Counted from the first letter of the stretch, positions 1-8,979 are shown. The stretch is 64,000 nucleotides of DNA from Pseudosulfitobacter sp. DSM 107133 (GCF_022788695.1 NZ_CP085154.1:744001-808000), one strand, 5' to 3'. Notes: a model not told the origin generated them from the sequence alone. Translations and numbers: made by a program.

Positions 1-688
1 CCCGCAGGAGTCCCTTGGTCTGCGCACACCGTTGGAGCAATGGCAGAAAGATCTTGAGGATGGCAACTACCCTCTGATGTCTGCCCCTACGGTCCGTCGC
101 AAACGTATCGCTTTTGGGCTGCCACTGCAACGCGAGTTGCAAAAAGACGGCATCCGCGTCCTGAACGTCCGTTACCAGACCGGCGACTTGGCGGCCGAGT
201 ATCTTAAGCATGACAAGCATCCGGTGAATGTGCGGTGGTTCGAAGAGGACATCGGTACCATCGAGGTGGAATTGGGTGACGAATGGATTTCCGTTCCAGC
301 GGTCTGTGACAAGTTTCAGGGGGTCGACGCAACGACCTGGGTCGCAACCCGCCGGGCTCTGCGTCAGAGAGATGAGAAGCGCATGGAGTGGGAAGAGGAT
401 GTCATCGCTCAGACGATCGCTGACATCGAGGCTTTGAACGCCGAGCGCAAAGCTGCGTGCAAGATTATTGACCACGGCTGGACTCCTGATCGCTTCAAGG
501 CTGTCGATAACGAAGCCATGGCCAGCTTCAGTATTGTTGTTCCTCGCGAGACCAAAACACCTGCTTCCGATGGCTTCGGCCGCTCTGTGGTACCCGTTTC
601 GCAGCCCAAGCCTTCGGTTTTGAAGGATACGGACGCTGGGACAGCGCAGACTGAGGCGCCTGCCGATAGCTGGATCATGCGCGACTGA
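1..688 (+). CDS. tniA: TniA-like transposase, C-terminal part (5' end outside window)
   Basis: The reading frame is open from the first bases of the window, before the ATG at 32, so this is the 3' end of a longer gene. The visible part fits the Mu-type beta-barrel and C-terminal domain of TniA/TnsB-like DDE transposases: a LGLRTPLEQW segment, a block of basic residues (VRRKRIAFGL), then a helical tail that in this family contacts the ATPase partner. The DDE catalytic core is upstream of the window and cannot be checked. The gene is followed by tniB after 25 bp, the usual order. Whether the element is active cannot be judged from this fragment. Confidence 0.75.
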   Translation, partial: PQESLGLRTPLEQWQKDLEDGNYPLMSAPTVRRKRIAFGLPLQRELQKDGIRVLNVRYQTGDLAAEYLKHDKHPVNVRWFEEDIGTIEVELGDEWISVPAVCDKFQGVDATTWVATRRALRQRDEKRMEWEEDVIAQTIADIEALNAERKAACKIIDHGWTPDRFKAVDNEAMASFSIVVPRETKTPASDGFGRSVVPVSQPKPSVLKDTDAGTAQTEAPADSWIMRD

Positions 689-713
689 ACCCCATCACAA
701 TAGGAGTAAGACT

Positions 714-1712
714 ATGTCTCTTTCGAGCAAAGAAATCGCCGCGGCAATGAAATCGTTGCGCAGCACCCACATCGTCACCGACCGCGACCAGGCCTTTGAG
801 AAACACCTGCGTCTCAAGTTCGAGCTTGATGAGGAAGGCGAAATCACCCACGAACCTGTGCGCGTCACCGGGGGCACTGAAACCGGCGGCATCGCCTTCA
901 TCGAAGGATCGGGCGGTGGCAAGACCACGGCGATTCTGGAGGTTTTGCGCAATTTTGCGCCTTTGGCCCTCAATCCCGAGACGGATGCGCCGCGCTATCT
1001 TCATGTGAAAGTGGAGTCTCCAGCGACCCTTCGCAGCCTTGGCGTCGATTTGCTCAAGAAGTTAGGTGTGGACACGGTATCTGACCGCGCTCGCGTCTAT
1101 GATGTTTGGGACATGGTACGTCATCGCTTGAAAGTGGCGGGCGTAACCCTGCTCTGGATCGATGAGGCACATGATTTGTTCAAATCCGGATCGGGAGCCG
1201 AGACAGAAAACATGTTCAAAATGCTGAAGGGGCTGATGCAGGGTGATCATCCCGTAGTCCTTGTTTTGAGTGGGACGGAACGTCTGTCAGCAATTACGAG
1301 CATTGATCCGCAAGTAAACCGCCGGTTTTCTAAGATCCGGCCTGCGCCAATGGCTTTCGGTGTGGATAATGCGCGCATCAAAGGCTTGATTCAGGGTTAT
1401 TCCAAGAAGGCCGGGCTGCAGGTCGCCATCGACGACGATACTATCAACCGGCTGATCCATGGCAGCCGCTATCGGTTTGGTCGGTGTGTCGTTTGCATTA
1501 TCGAGGCCATTGAGTGTGCGCTGTACGATGGAGCCCCTACACTGGAGGCAAAGCATTTCGAGGATGCATGGGGCACGCGTGAGGGCTGTTCCATCGACCA
1601 GAACGTATTCACTTCAACCAATTGGATGGCGATCGATCTTGAAGATCAGGGTGAAGAGATTACCGAGATGCCAGTCGTCAAAAAGAAAATCAATCGGAAG
1701 AAGGCTGCCTGA
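714..1712 (+). CDS. tniB: TniB-like AAA ATPase, transposition regulator
   Basis: The 332-residue protein has a Walker A motif GSGGGKTT at about 65-72 and a Walker B motif LLWIDEAHD at about 145-153, followed by a sensor-like SGTERL segment. This is the pattern of TniB/TnsC ATPases, which bind DNA and ATP, choose target DNA and activate the transposase. The start at 714 follows the Shine-Dalgarno-like AATAGGAGTAAGACT. The gene sits between tniA and tniQ, with only 2 bp before tniQ, so the three are probably cotranscribed. The catalytic motifs look intact. Confidence 0.88.
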   Translation: MSLSSKEIAAAMKSLRSTHIVTDRDQAFEKHLRLKFELDEEGEITHEPVRVTGGTETGGIAFIEGSGGGKTTAILEVLRNFAPLALNPETDAPRYLHVKVESPATLRSLGVDLLKKLGVDTVSDRARVYDVWDMVRHRLKVAGVTLLWIDEAHDLFKSGSGAETENMFKMLKGLMQGDHPVVLVLSGTERLSAITSIDPQVNRRFSKIRPAPMAFGVDNARIKGLIQGYSKKAGLQVAIDDDTINRLIHGSRYRFGRCVVCIIEAIECALYDGAPTLEAKHFEDAWGTREGCSIDQNVFTSTNWMAIDLEDQGEEITEMPVVKKKINRKKAA

Positions 1713-1714
1713 TT

Positions 1715-3559
1715 ATGACGATGCTCCCTGCGCTTCCTACGATCACCGGTGAAAGTCTGACGTCCTATGTGAACCGTGTCGCAAGTTTCCATGCCGATAT
1801 GGATGTTTTCAAGTTCCTCGCTTTCATTGAGCTATCTCAGGGAGCGGTCATGGCCCCCAAAGCGGAGGTAAGGGGACGTTTGTCGTTTCTGCTCGGGTTG
1901 CCATCTCGCGAGATTGAGAAAATGACTTTCGTGCCGTTGGGTGGTCGAATGCGCAATTTTTGCGGTGAAGAGGTTCATTCCGAATTCGCCAACCTGGACA
2001 AGACGAGCTATTGCCCTGCCTGCTTGCTCGAAGATGGCAAATCCAACAGCCCTTCTGGCGGTTTTCGGGTGGGACGGATCCATTGGCGGATTGAACATAT
2101 CCGCACTTGCGAAGCGCACGGGATCGGATTGGTGCGTCGTAAAAACACAAATCACACAGAGAAGTTTCAACTTATGTCCGCCGTTGCACCCGATGACAAG
2201 GCATTGTCGTCGATGGTTAAAAACGCCCCCAAACAAAATGTGTCAGCCCTCCAGACCTACATCACCGAACGTTTGGCAGGGAAGCCAGGGCCGACGTGGC
2301 TCGACGGACAGCCGATTGATCTGGCCGCGCGTGCCTGTGAAATGTTGGGTGTTATTTTCTCGGCCGGAACTCATGTGAACCTGAAACTGCTGAGCGATCC
2401 TGAATGGAACGACGCAGGGCATGTCGGTTTTGGCTATGCTGCGCGCGGGGAGGCAGGGATTATGGAAGCCCTCCAACTGGCTATGGATCGTTTCAACCAA
2501 GCGGGTCTTCGTGGTGGGCCGCAGAAGGTGTTCGGACGTCTTTATCAGTGGCTGCAGTTCAGTAAGACCAACAAGGCGGTTGGTCCTATCCGTGGTATTG
2601 TGCGCGAATTCATCTCGGACAACTTTCCACTCGAAGTTGGCAGTGATCTTTTTGGGGAAACTGTAGTACGCCAACGTGTACATTCCGTTCACTCCCTCGC
2701 AAAACTGACCGGAGGTCATCATAAGACCATCAACCGCGCGATGATCTTGGCCGGGCTCTTGGACGGTGATCCCGAAAGACCATCAGCAAACAATGTCTTC
2801 GACGCCAAAGCGGGCGAATGCCTGATGGAGCGTATTCGGACGTCAATCCCCGTCAAACACTTGCCAGAATACTTCAATTGCAATCGGGTTCAAGCCGAGC
2901 AACTGGTGCGTACGGGGGTCATTCCGCGCCTTGTTCCCGACACCGAAAACGCTAACGGCGTGCTGAAACAGGTCGCCTTAGAGGATGCAGACGCATTTCT
3001 CGCGGACTTGATGGGAGCAGCGACAGAGACTGAGCTGGCATCCGAGGGGGTAATGGATATCGTGTCGGCATCCGAGATTGCGCGCTGGCCAGTCATTGAT
3101 ATCGTCAATGGCATCTTGGCAGGGTTGTTCGGCACAGTTGAGCTCGTTGATCCAAGTTTGAAATTCAAAGGGATCCTTGTTGACCCCATGGAGGTTCGCG
3201 AAGCCTTGTCGCGTGAAAAGTCGGAGGGCCGGGGCGGTCTTGATGAAGGTGCGCGGATCATCGGTATGCCAAATCATGGCCTCTCGGCTTTGGCCAAGAT
3301 GCGCAATGTGGATGGGTCTCCCTTTGTGGTTGAGCACTTCGTGGAGAACTCCAAGGGCACGACGATCCGGTTGTTTGATTTGGAAAGCCTTGAAAGCTTC
3401 CGCTTGGATCATGTCTCATTGAAAGAGATTGCGGAGCAGCAATCATTTTCTTCTAAGGTTATGAAAATGAAATTGGATGTTCATGGCGTAGTGCCCCTGG
3501 CACCCAGATATGAACTTGGTCGAGTATGGTATCGGCGCAAGGACTTGCCGATCTTCTGA
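1715..3559 (+). CDS. tniQ: TniQ family transposition targeting protein
   Basis: The 614-residue protein begins with the TniQ hallmark: an N-terminal segment PALPTITGESLTSYVNRV, then a zinc-binding set C100-x2-C103 (YCPAC) and C132-x2-H135 (CEAHG) separated by a W-R-x-E-H segment. TniQ/TnsD proteins recognise target DNA and recruit the ATPase. A second probable helix-turn-helix lies near residues 330-355 (SLAKLTGGHHKTINRAMI). The length exceeds the roughly 400 residues of Tn5053 TniQ and is closer to TnsD-like targeting proteins, which suggests site-directed insertion; that last point is inference. The gene is complete and ends the tni operon. Confidence 0.85.
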   Translation: MTMLPALPTITGESLTSYVNRVASFHADMDVFKFLAFIELSQGAVMAPKAEVRGRLSFLLGLPSREIEKMTFVPLGGRMRNFCGEEVHSEFANLDKTSYCPACLLEDGKSNSPSGGFRVGRIHWRIEHIRTCEAHGIGLVRRKNTNHTEKFQLMSAVAPDDKALSSMVKNAPKQNVSALQTYITERLAGKPGPTWLDGQPIDLAARACEMLGVIFSAGTHVNLKLLSDPEWNDAGHVGFGYAARGEAGIMEALQLAMDRFNQAGLRGGPQKVFGRLYQWLQFSKTNKAVGPIRGIVREFISDNFPLEVGSDLFGETVVRQRVHSVHSLAKLTGGHHKTINRAMILAGLLDGDPERPSANNVFDAKAGECLMERIRTSIPVKHLPEYFNCNRVQAEQLVRTGVIPRLVPDTENANGVLKQVALEDADAFLADLMGAATETELASEGVMDIVSASEIARWPVIDIVNGILAGLFGTVELVDPSLKFKGILVDPMEVREALSREKSEGRGGLDEGARIIGMPNHGLSALAKMRNVDGSPFVVEHFVENSKGTTIRLFDLESLESFRLDHVSLKEIAEQQSFSSKVMKMKLDVHGVVPLAPRYELGRVWYRRKDLPIF

Positions 3560-3692
3560 TCCTGAAAACATAGTCCAGATCAATCCAGGTCGCCTTCGGG
3601 CGGCTTTGTTTATTGGTTTTTTGCGAAATTTTTTTGGCAGTTTTATACCCACCCGAGTGGCGCCTGTGTCTGTCAGGCATGAAAAAAACTCA

Positions 3693-3795
3693 ATGAAATC
3701 AATGCCCGTTTTTCCGGGAATGTCCTTCAATAGGCCGTTTTTTCATAGGCCCCATGAAATAATGTCCATTCCCGGGGTTTCTTGACCTCTCGACA
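3693..3795. repeat. Putative transposon right-end binding repeats
   Basis: Downstream of tniQ two similar blocks occur: ATGAAATCAATGCCC at 3693-3707 and ATGAAATAATGTCC at 3754-3767, with a related GGAATGTCCTTCAATAGG at about 3717-3734 between them. Arrays of this kind are the transposase-binding sites at ends of Tn7-like and Tn5053-like elements. The segment ends in CTCGACA near 3795, so the inward-reading terminus would be TGTCGAG. The repeat match is visible in the sequence; the assignment as transposase sites is inference, since the left end is outside the window. Confidence 0.45.
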
Positions 3796-3807
3796 CAGAT
3801 CAAATGA

Positions 3808-3847
3808 CCACCGGAAGCGCTGCTTTCGGTGGTTTTCTATTTTTATC
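3808..3847 (+). terminator. Rho-independent terminator just outside the transposon end
   Basis: The arms CCACCGGAAGC (3808-3818) and GCTTTCGGTGG (3822-3832) pair over 11 positions with one G-T wobble and are followed by TTTTCTATTTTTAT. This is a strong intrinsic terminator on the plus strand. No intact plus-strand gene lies between it and the transposon end, so it probably belonged to the gene next to which the element inserted. Confidence 0.75.
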
Positions 3848-4046
3848 AATGACTTATAAGATTTTCGCAGATATCGTATCTGACTGGAGCTGAGACCAGG
3901 CAGACGTCCAGCACCGGCTTGAACCGCGGGCTATTTGTTCCCTATGTGTTTTCAAGGTTCCGGAGCCTTTCATCCCAGTCTTTCAGGCCTGACCGGCCCG
4001 AGAGCATTGCCGCGGCCCTCGTGCCGCGCCTTGAAAGGACTCCAAA
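3848..4046. other. Intergenic stretch without a recognised gene
   Basis: Together with the transposon end this makes about 490 bp without a gene (3560-4046). I see no convincing ORF or conserved RNA in it. The only local signal is the AAAGGACTCCAAAATG start region of the next ORF at its right edge. Confidence 0.5.
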
Positions 4047-4478
4047 ATGACCCGAGCAACAACCACGATCCCGTTCAGCAAGATCAGATTCATCGACAAA
4101 GTTCCGCGCCTGTCGGATCTGACCGAACGGCTCACGCAGAAGCTCTGGCAGATCCGCATTGAGCAGAACCGTCATGAACCCCACAGGATGTCCGACGGGA
4201 CACCGCATAGCTCTCATGTCCTGATCGTCGGCGCCGATACGGCCAGGATCAGGCGGCGGGCGATGCGGTATCTCGAGCGGCTGCATAGCTCCACCGGAAC
4301 CCAGCATCTGCCAGAGCGCGACGCGGCTTTGCTGACGCCGTTGCGCGACGGTCTGCCGGTTACCCGGATCGTGACCGAGCACGAGGCAGACGAGATCGCT
4401 GCAGCGCTGCACGCAGCGGCCTTCTTGAGATGTTCTCGCCGGAAGGCCGGACAGCGATGGGCCTTGATGGCGCATTGA
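4047..4478 (+). pseudogene. Truncated N-terminal fragment, possibly of a plasmid-type AAA ATPase
   Basis: A 143-residue ORF opens with a good Shine-Dalgarno (AAAGGA, 8 bases before ATG). Its middle part (SHVLIVGADTARIRRRAMRYL, then LLTPLRDG and TEHEADEIAAALH) resembles, from memory, the N-terminal region of AAA-family ATPases common on Rhodobacterales plasmids, in which the HEADE segment is followed by a P-loop ATPase core. Here the frame derails right after it into a basic tail (FLRCSRRKAGQRW) and stops, and no Walker motifs follow in any frame I checked. I therefore read it as a broken remnant. The family link is tentative; it could also be an intact small protein of unknown function. Confidence 0.4.
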
Positions 4479-4767
4479 AGCGCTGGCGCCCAATCCGAAA
4501 ACCAGCAGTCCCATCAAATGTCTGCGTATGTTTGTCAGCGACAAAGGCCAGTTTGCCGACGAAATGGGGGCTTTGCATACTGATCCACATCAGCATGGTC
4601 TAAATAATATGGAATCCGGGAAAGCTCCATTCTTCGACCCTGATCTGTATCAGCACGCGCGCTCAGGACTGTGCGCATATTTCGCGAAGAGAATAGGCGT
4701 ACTCTGCGGTGGTCCAACTGACCCAACAGGGCACGCGGGATCAAAAGGGCATGGCAAGGTTTATCTG

Positions 4768-5454
4768 ATGCAATCAGGAAACGAACAGATGGATGTGGAT
4801 ACAAAAATCACTGATACGCAGTGCCATGCCTGTCTTCGCGTCGCAGAAGCCGATCACCGCATTGCGAACCATCTCGCGATGTTGGCCAGCTATGTCCGGT
4901 TGAAAAGCTCTAAACTGGTTCAGCGCAAACCAACGATCACGTCCGAAGAGGCTCTTGTTGTGGTCAAGGCCATCGGCCTGCAGATTGATGCCGTATCCCA
5001 TCTGCACCGGTTTCTGGCGCGGGATGATACATCCGATAAAATGGAGCTTTGCACCTATCTGGCGACGATCTGCGCCGCATTGCGTTCAGCGGTGGATGGA
5101 GATGTCGATATCATCGAGAGTTTCGACAGAACCTGCGTGATTCCGCCGAGCTATCTTCTGCCTGTATCCCAGATCGTCACCGAGATGATGACCAACGCGA
5201 TCAAGCACGGCAAGGATCCGTCCGGCCAAGTGAGCCTGCGTGTCTCCTGCCGACATGACGCCTCGGGCTCGATTGTGATCGAGGTTTGCGACAACGGGCC
5301 TGGCCTCAAGACGCAACCCGATGCGGTTAAACAACAGGGTTTGGGATTGCGGATTGTTGAAACTCTGACCGCCCGGGTCAACGGCACCATCGCCTACCGC
5401 TCGGGACCCACTGGGTTATCCGTCCAACTGACGGTGCCGGACGTCCACGGATAA
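4768..5454 (+). CDS. Sensor histidine kinase, HisKA_2/HWE type, no sensory domain
   Basis: The protein of about 228 residues (from the ATG at 4768) has a phospho-acceptor segment EADHRIANHLAMLASYV with the histidine in DHRIANHL, typical of the HisKA_2/HWE kinases widespread in alphaproteobacteria. It then has a HATPase_c domain: N box EMMTNAIKHGK, G1 box VCDNGPGL and G2 box QQGLGLRIVE. There is no membrane segment and no clear sensory domain. The frame is open back to 4528, but the upstream translation looks like noise, so the start is uncertain (4789 is also possible). No response regulator is adjacent. The neighbours on both sides are gene fragments, so it may have arrived with a rearrangement. 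Confidence 0.75.
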   Translation: MQSGNEQMDVDTKITDTQCHACLRVAEADHRIANHLAMLASYVRLKSSKLVQRKPTITSEEALVVVKAIGLQIDAVSHLHRFLARDDTSDKMELCTYLATICAALRSAVDGDVDIIESFDRTCVIPPSYLLPVSQIVTEMMTNAIKHGKDPSGQVSLRVSCRHDASGSIVIEVCDNGPGLKTQPDAVKQQGLGLRIVETLTARVNGTIAYRSGPTGLSVQLTVPDVHG

Positions 5455-5657
5455 CATCAAGGCATCGGACTCAAAACGACGATATCACAACGCAGTCAGG
5501 CCCTGGACCCACGAATCCTGGAAGTTCAGTTTGACCGCTGGTCGCGCATCCCGGAATGGGCGCGGATTTCTGGCAATCCCTCCCTTGCCTGATCAGGCCA
5601 GCTGGCTACGTTAAGACGTCACGTTTACACCGAAAATCCCATCAAAGACGAGGTCCG

Positions 5658-5870
5658 ATGCCATTTCCAGCCGCGATTGCAGTCCTGTTCCGTCGGGCTG
5701 AGACCGTCACTCTAATAGTCATTTTGTTCATCGCTGCTGCGCTCTGGACCTTTGTAGCTATTGCTGCGGAGATGCTTGAGGGCGATTTGCATGCTTTCGA
5801 CGAGGCGGCTCTGCTGGCGCTGCGCTCGCCCGGCAACACGGCACACCCGATAGGGGCTGGATTCTTATGA
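5658..5870 (+). pseudogene. PAP2-family phosphatase, 5' fragment only
   Basis: A 70-residue ORF starts at ATG 5658 after a GACGAGGTC Shine-Dalgarno-like segment. It has an N-terminal membrane helix (TLIVILFIAAALWTFVAIA) followed by DAFDEAALLALRSPG-type sequence, more precisely LHAFDEAALLALRSPG, which is how PAP2 membrane phosphatases of this group begin. The homology breaks off at HPIGAGF and a stop follows at once; none of the PAP2 catalytic motifs is present. The break coincides with the start of the next gene, which marks a recombination junction at about 5850-5866. I call it a truncated remnant. Confidence 0.6.
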
Positions 5871-8800
5871 AAAACAACGACCTGCCTCAATTGTTGGATG
5901 CGCTCGCTGTGCGCGTCGTTTCATTGCCCGCGCCCTATCCGCGTTTTGTAGTCTTTGTTTCCGCGACTGATGGAAATAGCCGCGCCCGTGTCAGGACGGT
6001 CACGGCTTCTACGCTGGCTGAACTGCGCGCGCGGTTACAGGAAAAGGGGCCCCGGCAACTGCTTGGCGCGCGTCATGTGCGTCTGGACTGGGCAACCTCG
6101 GTGCAGGCGGTTTCCTTTGCCACCTACAAAGCCGCGTTGCGGAAGGTAAAGCGCAACTACAGCCGCAAAGGGGTATCGCTGGATGCGGATTTTCAGCACG
6201 CGATAACCGAAGGTGAGCTGAACGGAAGTGCTTTGTTTTACAAAGGTGCGCAGGTTCCGCACTGTGAAATGAATCTCAAGAATATCGAGCTCTATTGGAA
6301 AAGACGTTTTGGCAAGACCTTTGAAACCCCAAAAGAGTCTGACACCGTTTATCTTTTTTCGTCTGATGGTCTGTTTCGTGATCGTGACAGCGATGAAATT
6401 CACAGGCTCATGCCTTCTGGCCCCGATGGTGGGCGGCGCATGTTTGATCTGGCCCAATCCGGCAATCTCGATTTTCTGATAGGTGAAAGCGCCGGTTATC
6501 TTGCGGCGCAGGTAAACGAGAACGGGATGTTTCACTATGGCAGGCATCCGTGCTTTGACCGTCCGATCGACCATTACAACACGCTTCGCCATGCCAGCAG
6601 CACCTATGCGCTGTGCGAAGCCTATGAACTGCTCCAAAGCGATGACCTGCGTGTGGCCATTGATCGGTCTTTAAGGCGGATCGCGAAAAACCTTGTCAAA
6701 TACAGCAAGGGGCCGGGCGGTGTCGCTGCTTTTCTGATGGACACAGGCAAAGAGGTAAAACTCGGCGGCAACGCCGTCGCCATTCTGGCCTGCTGTAAAT
6801 TTTTCGAGGTGACGGGGGATAAAACCGTACTTGAACTGGCGCGTCGGCTGGGCAACGGCATTCTGTCGATGCAACGAACGGACGGCAGCTTTGGTCACAT
6901 TCTGGATGCCGATACGCTGACCCTGAAACAGGATTTTCGCACGGTATATTATGACGGAGAGGCCGCGTTCGGGCTGATGCGTCTGTACGGTGCCACGGGC
7001 GATGTGCGGTGGCTGGATGCGGCCCGCAGCGCCGTCGACTATTTTATTGCCAAGGATTATTGGCAGTACAACGATCATTGGCTGGGCTATTGTATTAACG
7101 AACTGTCGCGTCATCACACCGACCCGAAGTACATCGCTTTTGGTATACGCAACGTCCGGGATTACTTGCCCTTTATCCGCGAAAGGATCACCACCTTTCC
7201 GACCCTGCTGGAACTGTGTTGTGCCACCCGTCTGCTGGTTCAACGATCCTTGCAGGATGCGTCGCTGGTCCCGGTGATTGACACGCTGGATCTTGATAGG
7301 TTCCGCGCGGCGATGGAACATAGGGCCCAGTATCTGACAAACGGCTTCTTTTTCCCCGAAGTTGCGATGCACTTCCGAAACCCGGCCTCTGTCACCGGAA
7401 GCTTTTTTATTCGCCATCACGGGTTTCGGGTGCGCATCGACGATGTGGAACACTACCTCTCCGGATTGATTGCCTATCGGTCCTATCTGAAAGAGCGCGA
7501 CAGCTTTATCGACCTTTGCGATCAGCAAAAACGTCGACTGGCCGACAGCACCGTGCGCCATGCCCGATGGTCGACAACATACATCACCGACCTTCTGCAA
7601 GGCGCAGAATGGCTGCGCCCGCCCACGTCCGCGCTGGAACTGAACGGTGTTTCCACCTTCGCGCCAAGCTTTCGCGCGGATGATATCGTGTTTGCGCGGC
7701 ATCCTGACGACAGGTTCGGCATTCCGTACAAAGAGCTTGAAGAAAAACAGATTGTTCCACGCCTCGCGATTGTGAGTCACAACGACGGGGCTTCTGTTGA
7801 CGCGGATTCAGTCTTGCGCGTTCCCGATATGCGCGCGGCGTTGATTGCTTTGGCGAAAGATGCGCGCAGATCGTTCAACGGGCCGGTCATCGGTGTGACG
7901 GGGAGTGCTGGAAAGACCAGTGTTACGTCAATGATTGCGCATTGTCTTGGCGCGGTCGGTAAGGTTCACGCAACCCGGTTCAGCGCCAATATGGTGCGCG
8001 GGCTTGCCTGGAACCTGTGTTGCACCCCCACGGATGCGCAATATTGTGTTCTGGAAATGGCCATCGGACAGATGCAGGAAAACACGCGGCTGGCACGACC
8101 AGATGTCGCTGTGTTCACCAACATTCATCCCGCACATCTGGTCCATCACAAGAATACGGGCACGATAGCAGAGAAAAAGGCGCGCATTTTTTCCGCAATG
8201 CCTGACGACGGCGTGGCAATCCTGAATCGTGATATGAATGAATATGAGATTGTTGAGGCTGCTGCAAAAGCCAGGGGGCTGAAGATTGTGACCTACGGGT
8301 GGTCGGATGCCTCAGATATTTTTCCGACATCCCCGGACCCGACGGCAACCGAGGTCACGCTAAGCGTTATGGGGGAACACCATGTCGTGCCTATCCCTGG
8401 TGCGGGGCGCTACGCGGTTGAAAACACGATGGCTGTCAGTGCTCTCGCCAGTGTGTTGGGGCAGCCGATCGCGCCGGTGCTAGGGCGTCTGACAACTTTT
8501 GCAAAAGATATCGGGCGCGGCCAGATTGTCGAACTGGCCACAACCGGGCGACCGGCGAAAATACTGGACCATTCCTATAACGCGAACCCGGCTTCGATGC
8601 GGGCGGCGCTGAACGAACTGATTGCGACGCCCTGCAATGGCAAACGGATGGCGATCCTTGGGGATATGGCAGAGCTTGGCGAAGAAAGTCGGGCGCAACA
8701 TGATGCGCTTATCAGTCTTCTCAAGGAAACTTCGCTGGACGTCGTTTATCTGGTAGGGGAAGAGCTGAAGGCGAGCCTTTTTTCGGACGGCGATGACGGC

Positions 8801-8935
8801 AGGTTCAAAATCTTGGATCTGGAAGATTTTGGAACCATCCTGAGCGAACAGGTTTCCCCGGGGGATGTCATCCTGGTGAAAGGCTCGAACAGCACGGGCC
8901 TGTTTCAACGCCTTTCGAAGTTTAGAAGACCCTAA
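5867..8935 (+). CDS. Fusion: alpha/alpha-barrel glycan-enzyme-like region plus MurF-like Mur ligase
   Basis: This 1022-residue protein has three parts. Residues 1-190 are unrecognised. Residues about 200-540 look like a helical alpha/alpha barrel as found in C5-epimerases, glycoside hydrolases and terpene-cyclase-fold proteins, with Gly/Tyr-rich repeats such as NENGMFHYG, QRTDGSFGHI and YYDGEAAFGLMRLY. Residues about 600-1022 form a complete MurF-like ligase: P-loop GVTGSAGKTSV near 676, a TNIHPAHL segment, MurF-type HSYNANPASM near 901, LGDMAELGEES, and a terminal LVKGSNSTGL. Mur ligases couple ATP hydrolysis to amide-bond formation, so attachment of an amino acid or peptide to a glycan is plausible; the substrate is unknown. 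The start lies directly at a recombination junction with weak Shine-Dalgarno, so the N-terminus may be shortened. Confidence 0.75.
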   Translation: MKNNDLPQLLDALAVRVVSLPAPYPRFVVFVSATDGNSRARVRTVTASTLAELRARLQEKGPRQLLGARHVRLDWATSVQAVSFATYKAALRKVKRNYSRKGVSLDADFQHAITEGELNGSALFYKGAQVPHCEMNLKNIELYWKRRFGKTFETPKESDTVYLFSSDGLFRDRDSDEIHRLMPSGPDGGRRMFDLAQSGNLDFLIGESAGYLAAQVNENGMFHYGRHPCFDRPIDHYNTLRHASSTYALCEAYELLQSDDLRVAIDRSLRRIAKNLVKYSKGPGGVAAFLMDTGKEVKLGGNAVAILACCKFFEVTGDKTVLELARRLGNGILSMQRTDGSFGHILDADTLTLKQDFRTVYYDGEAAFGLMRLYGATGDVRWLDAARSAVDYFIAKDYWQYNDHWLGYCINELSRHHTDPKYIAFGIRNVRDYLPFIRERITTFPTLLELCCATRLLVQRSLQDASLVPVIDTLDLDRFRAAMEHRAQYLTNGFFFPEVAMHFRNPASVTGSFFIRHHGFRVRIDDVEHYLSGLIAYRSYLKERDSFIDLCDQQKRRLADSTVRHARWSTTYITDLLQGAEWLRPPTSALELNGVSTFAPSFRADDIVFARHPDDRFGIPYKELEEKQIVPRLAIVSHNDGASVDADSVLRVPDMRAALIALAKDARRSFNGPVIGVTGSAGKTSVTSMIAHCLGAVGKVHATRFSANMVRGLAWNLCCTPTDAQYCVLEMAIGQMQENTRLARPDVAVFTNIHPAHLVHHKNTGTIAEKKARIFSAMPDDGVAILNRDMNEYEIVEAAAKARGLKIVTYGWSDASDIFPTSPDPTATEVTLSVMGEHHVVPIPGAGRYAVENTMAVSALASVLGQPIAPVLGRLTTFAKDIGRGQIVELATTGRPAKILDHSYNANPASMRAALNELIATPCNGKRMAILGDMAELGEESRAQHDALISLLKETSLDVVYLVGEELKASLFSDGDDGRFKILDLEDFGTILSEQVSPGDVILVKGSNSTGLFQRLSKFRRP

Positions 8936-8979
8936 CCTGACTGCCGACAGCTACGGGGCAGGGACGCCTGTAAATGAAA

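Larger units (their letters stand above)
1..3795 (+). mobile_element. Right part of a TniA-TniB-TniQ (Tn5053/Tn7-like) transposon
   Basis: Three consecutive plus-strand genes encode the C-terminal part of a Mu/TniA-type transposase, a TniB-type AAA ATPase and a TniQ zinc-finger targeting protein, the core set of Tn5053/Tn402 and Tn7-like elements. The left part lies outside the window. No cargo follows tniQ. About 240 bp after its stop the sequence carries spaced short repeats and then ends in a CGACA-type terminus (TGTCG read inward) near 3795, which I take as the right end. Base composition looks less GC-rich than the metabolic genes further right. The exact end is uncertain by a few bases because the partner end is not visible. 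Confidence 0.75.

Noticed and set aside
1..3795. CRISPR-associated transposon
   Set aside because: No Cas genes or repeat-spacer array are seen next to the TniQ gene; this could only be reconsidered if they lie left of the window.
3942..4544. 200-residue minus-strand ORF opposite the truncated fragment
   Set aside because: No recognisable domain and arginine-rich composition; the plus-strand ORF has a better start and plausible family resemblance.
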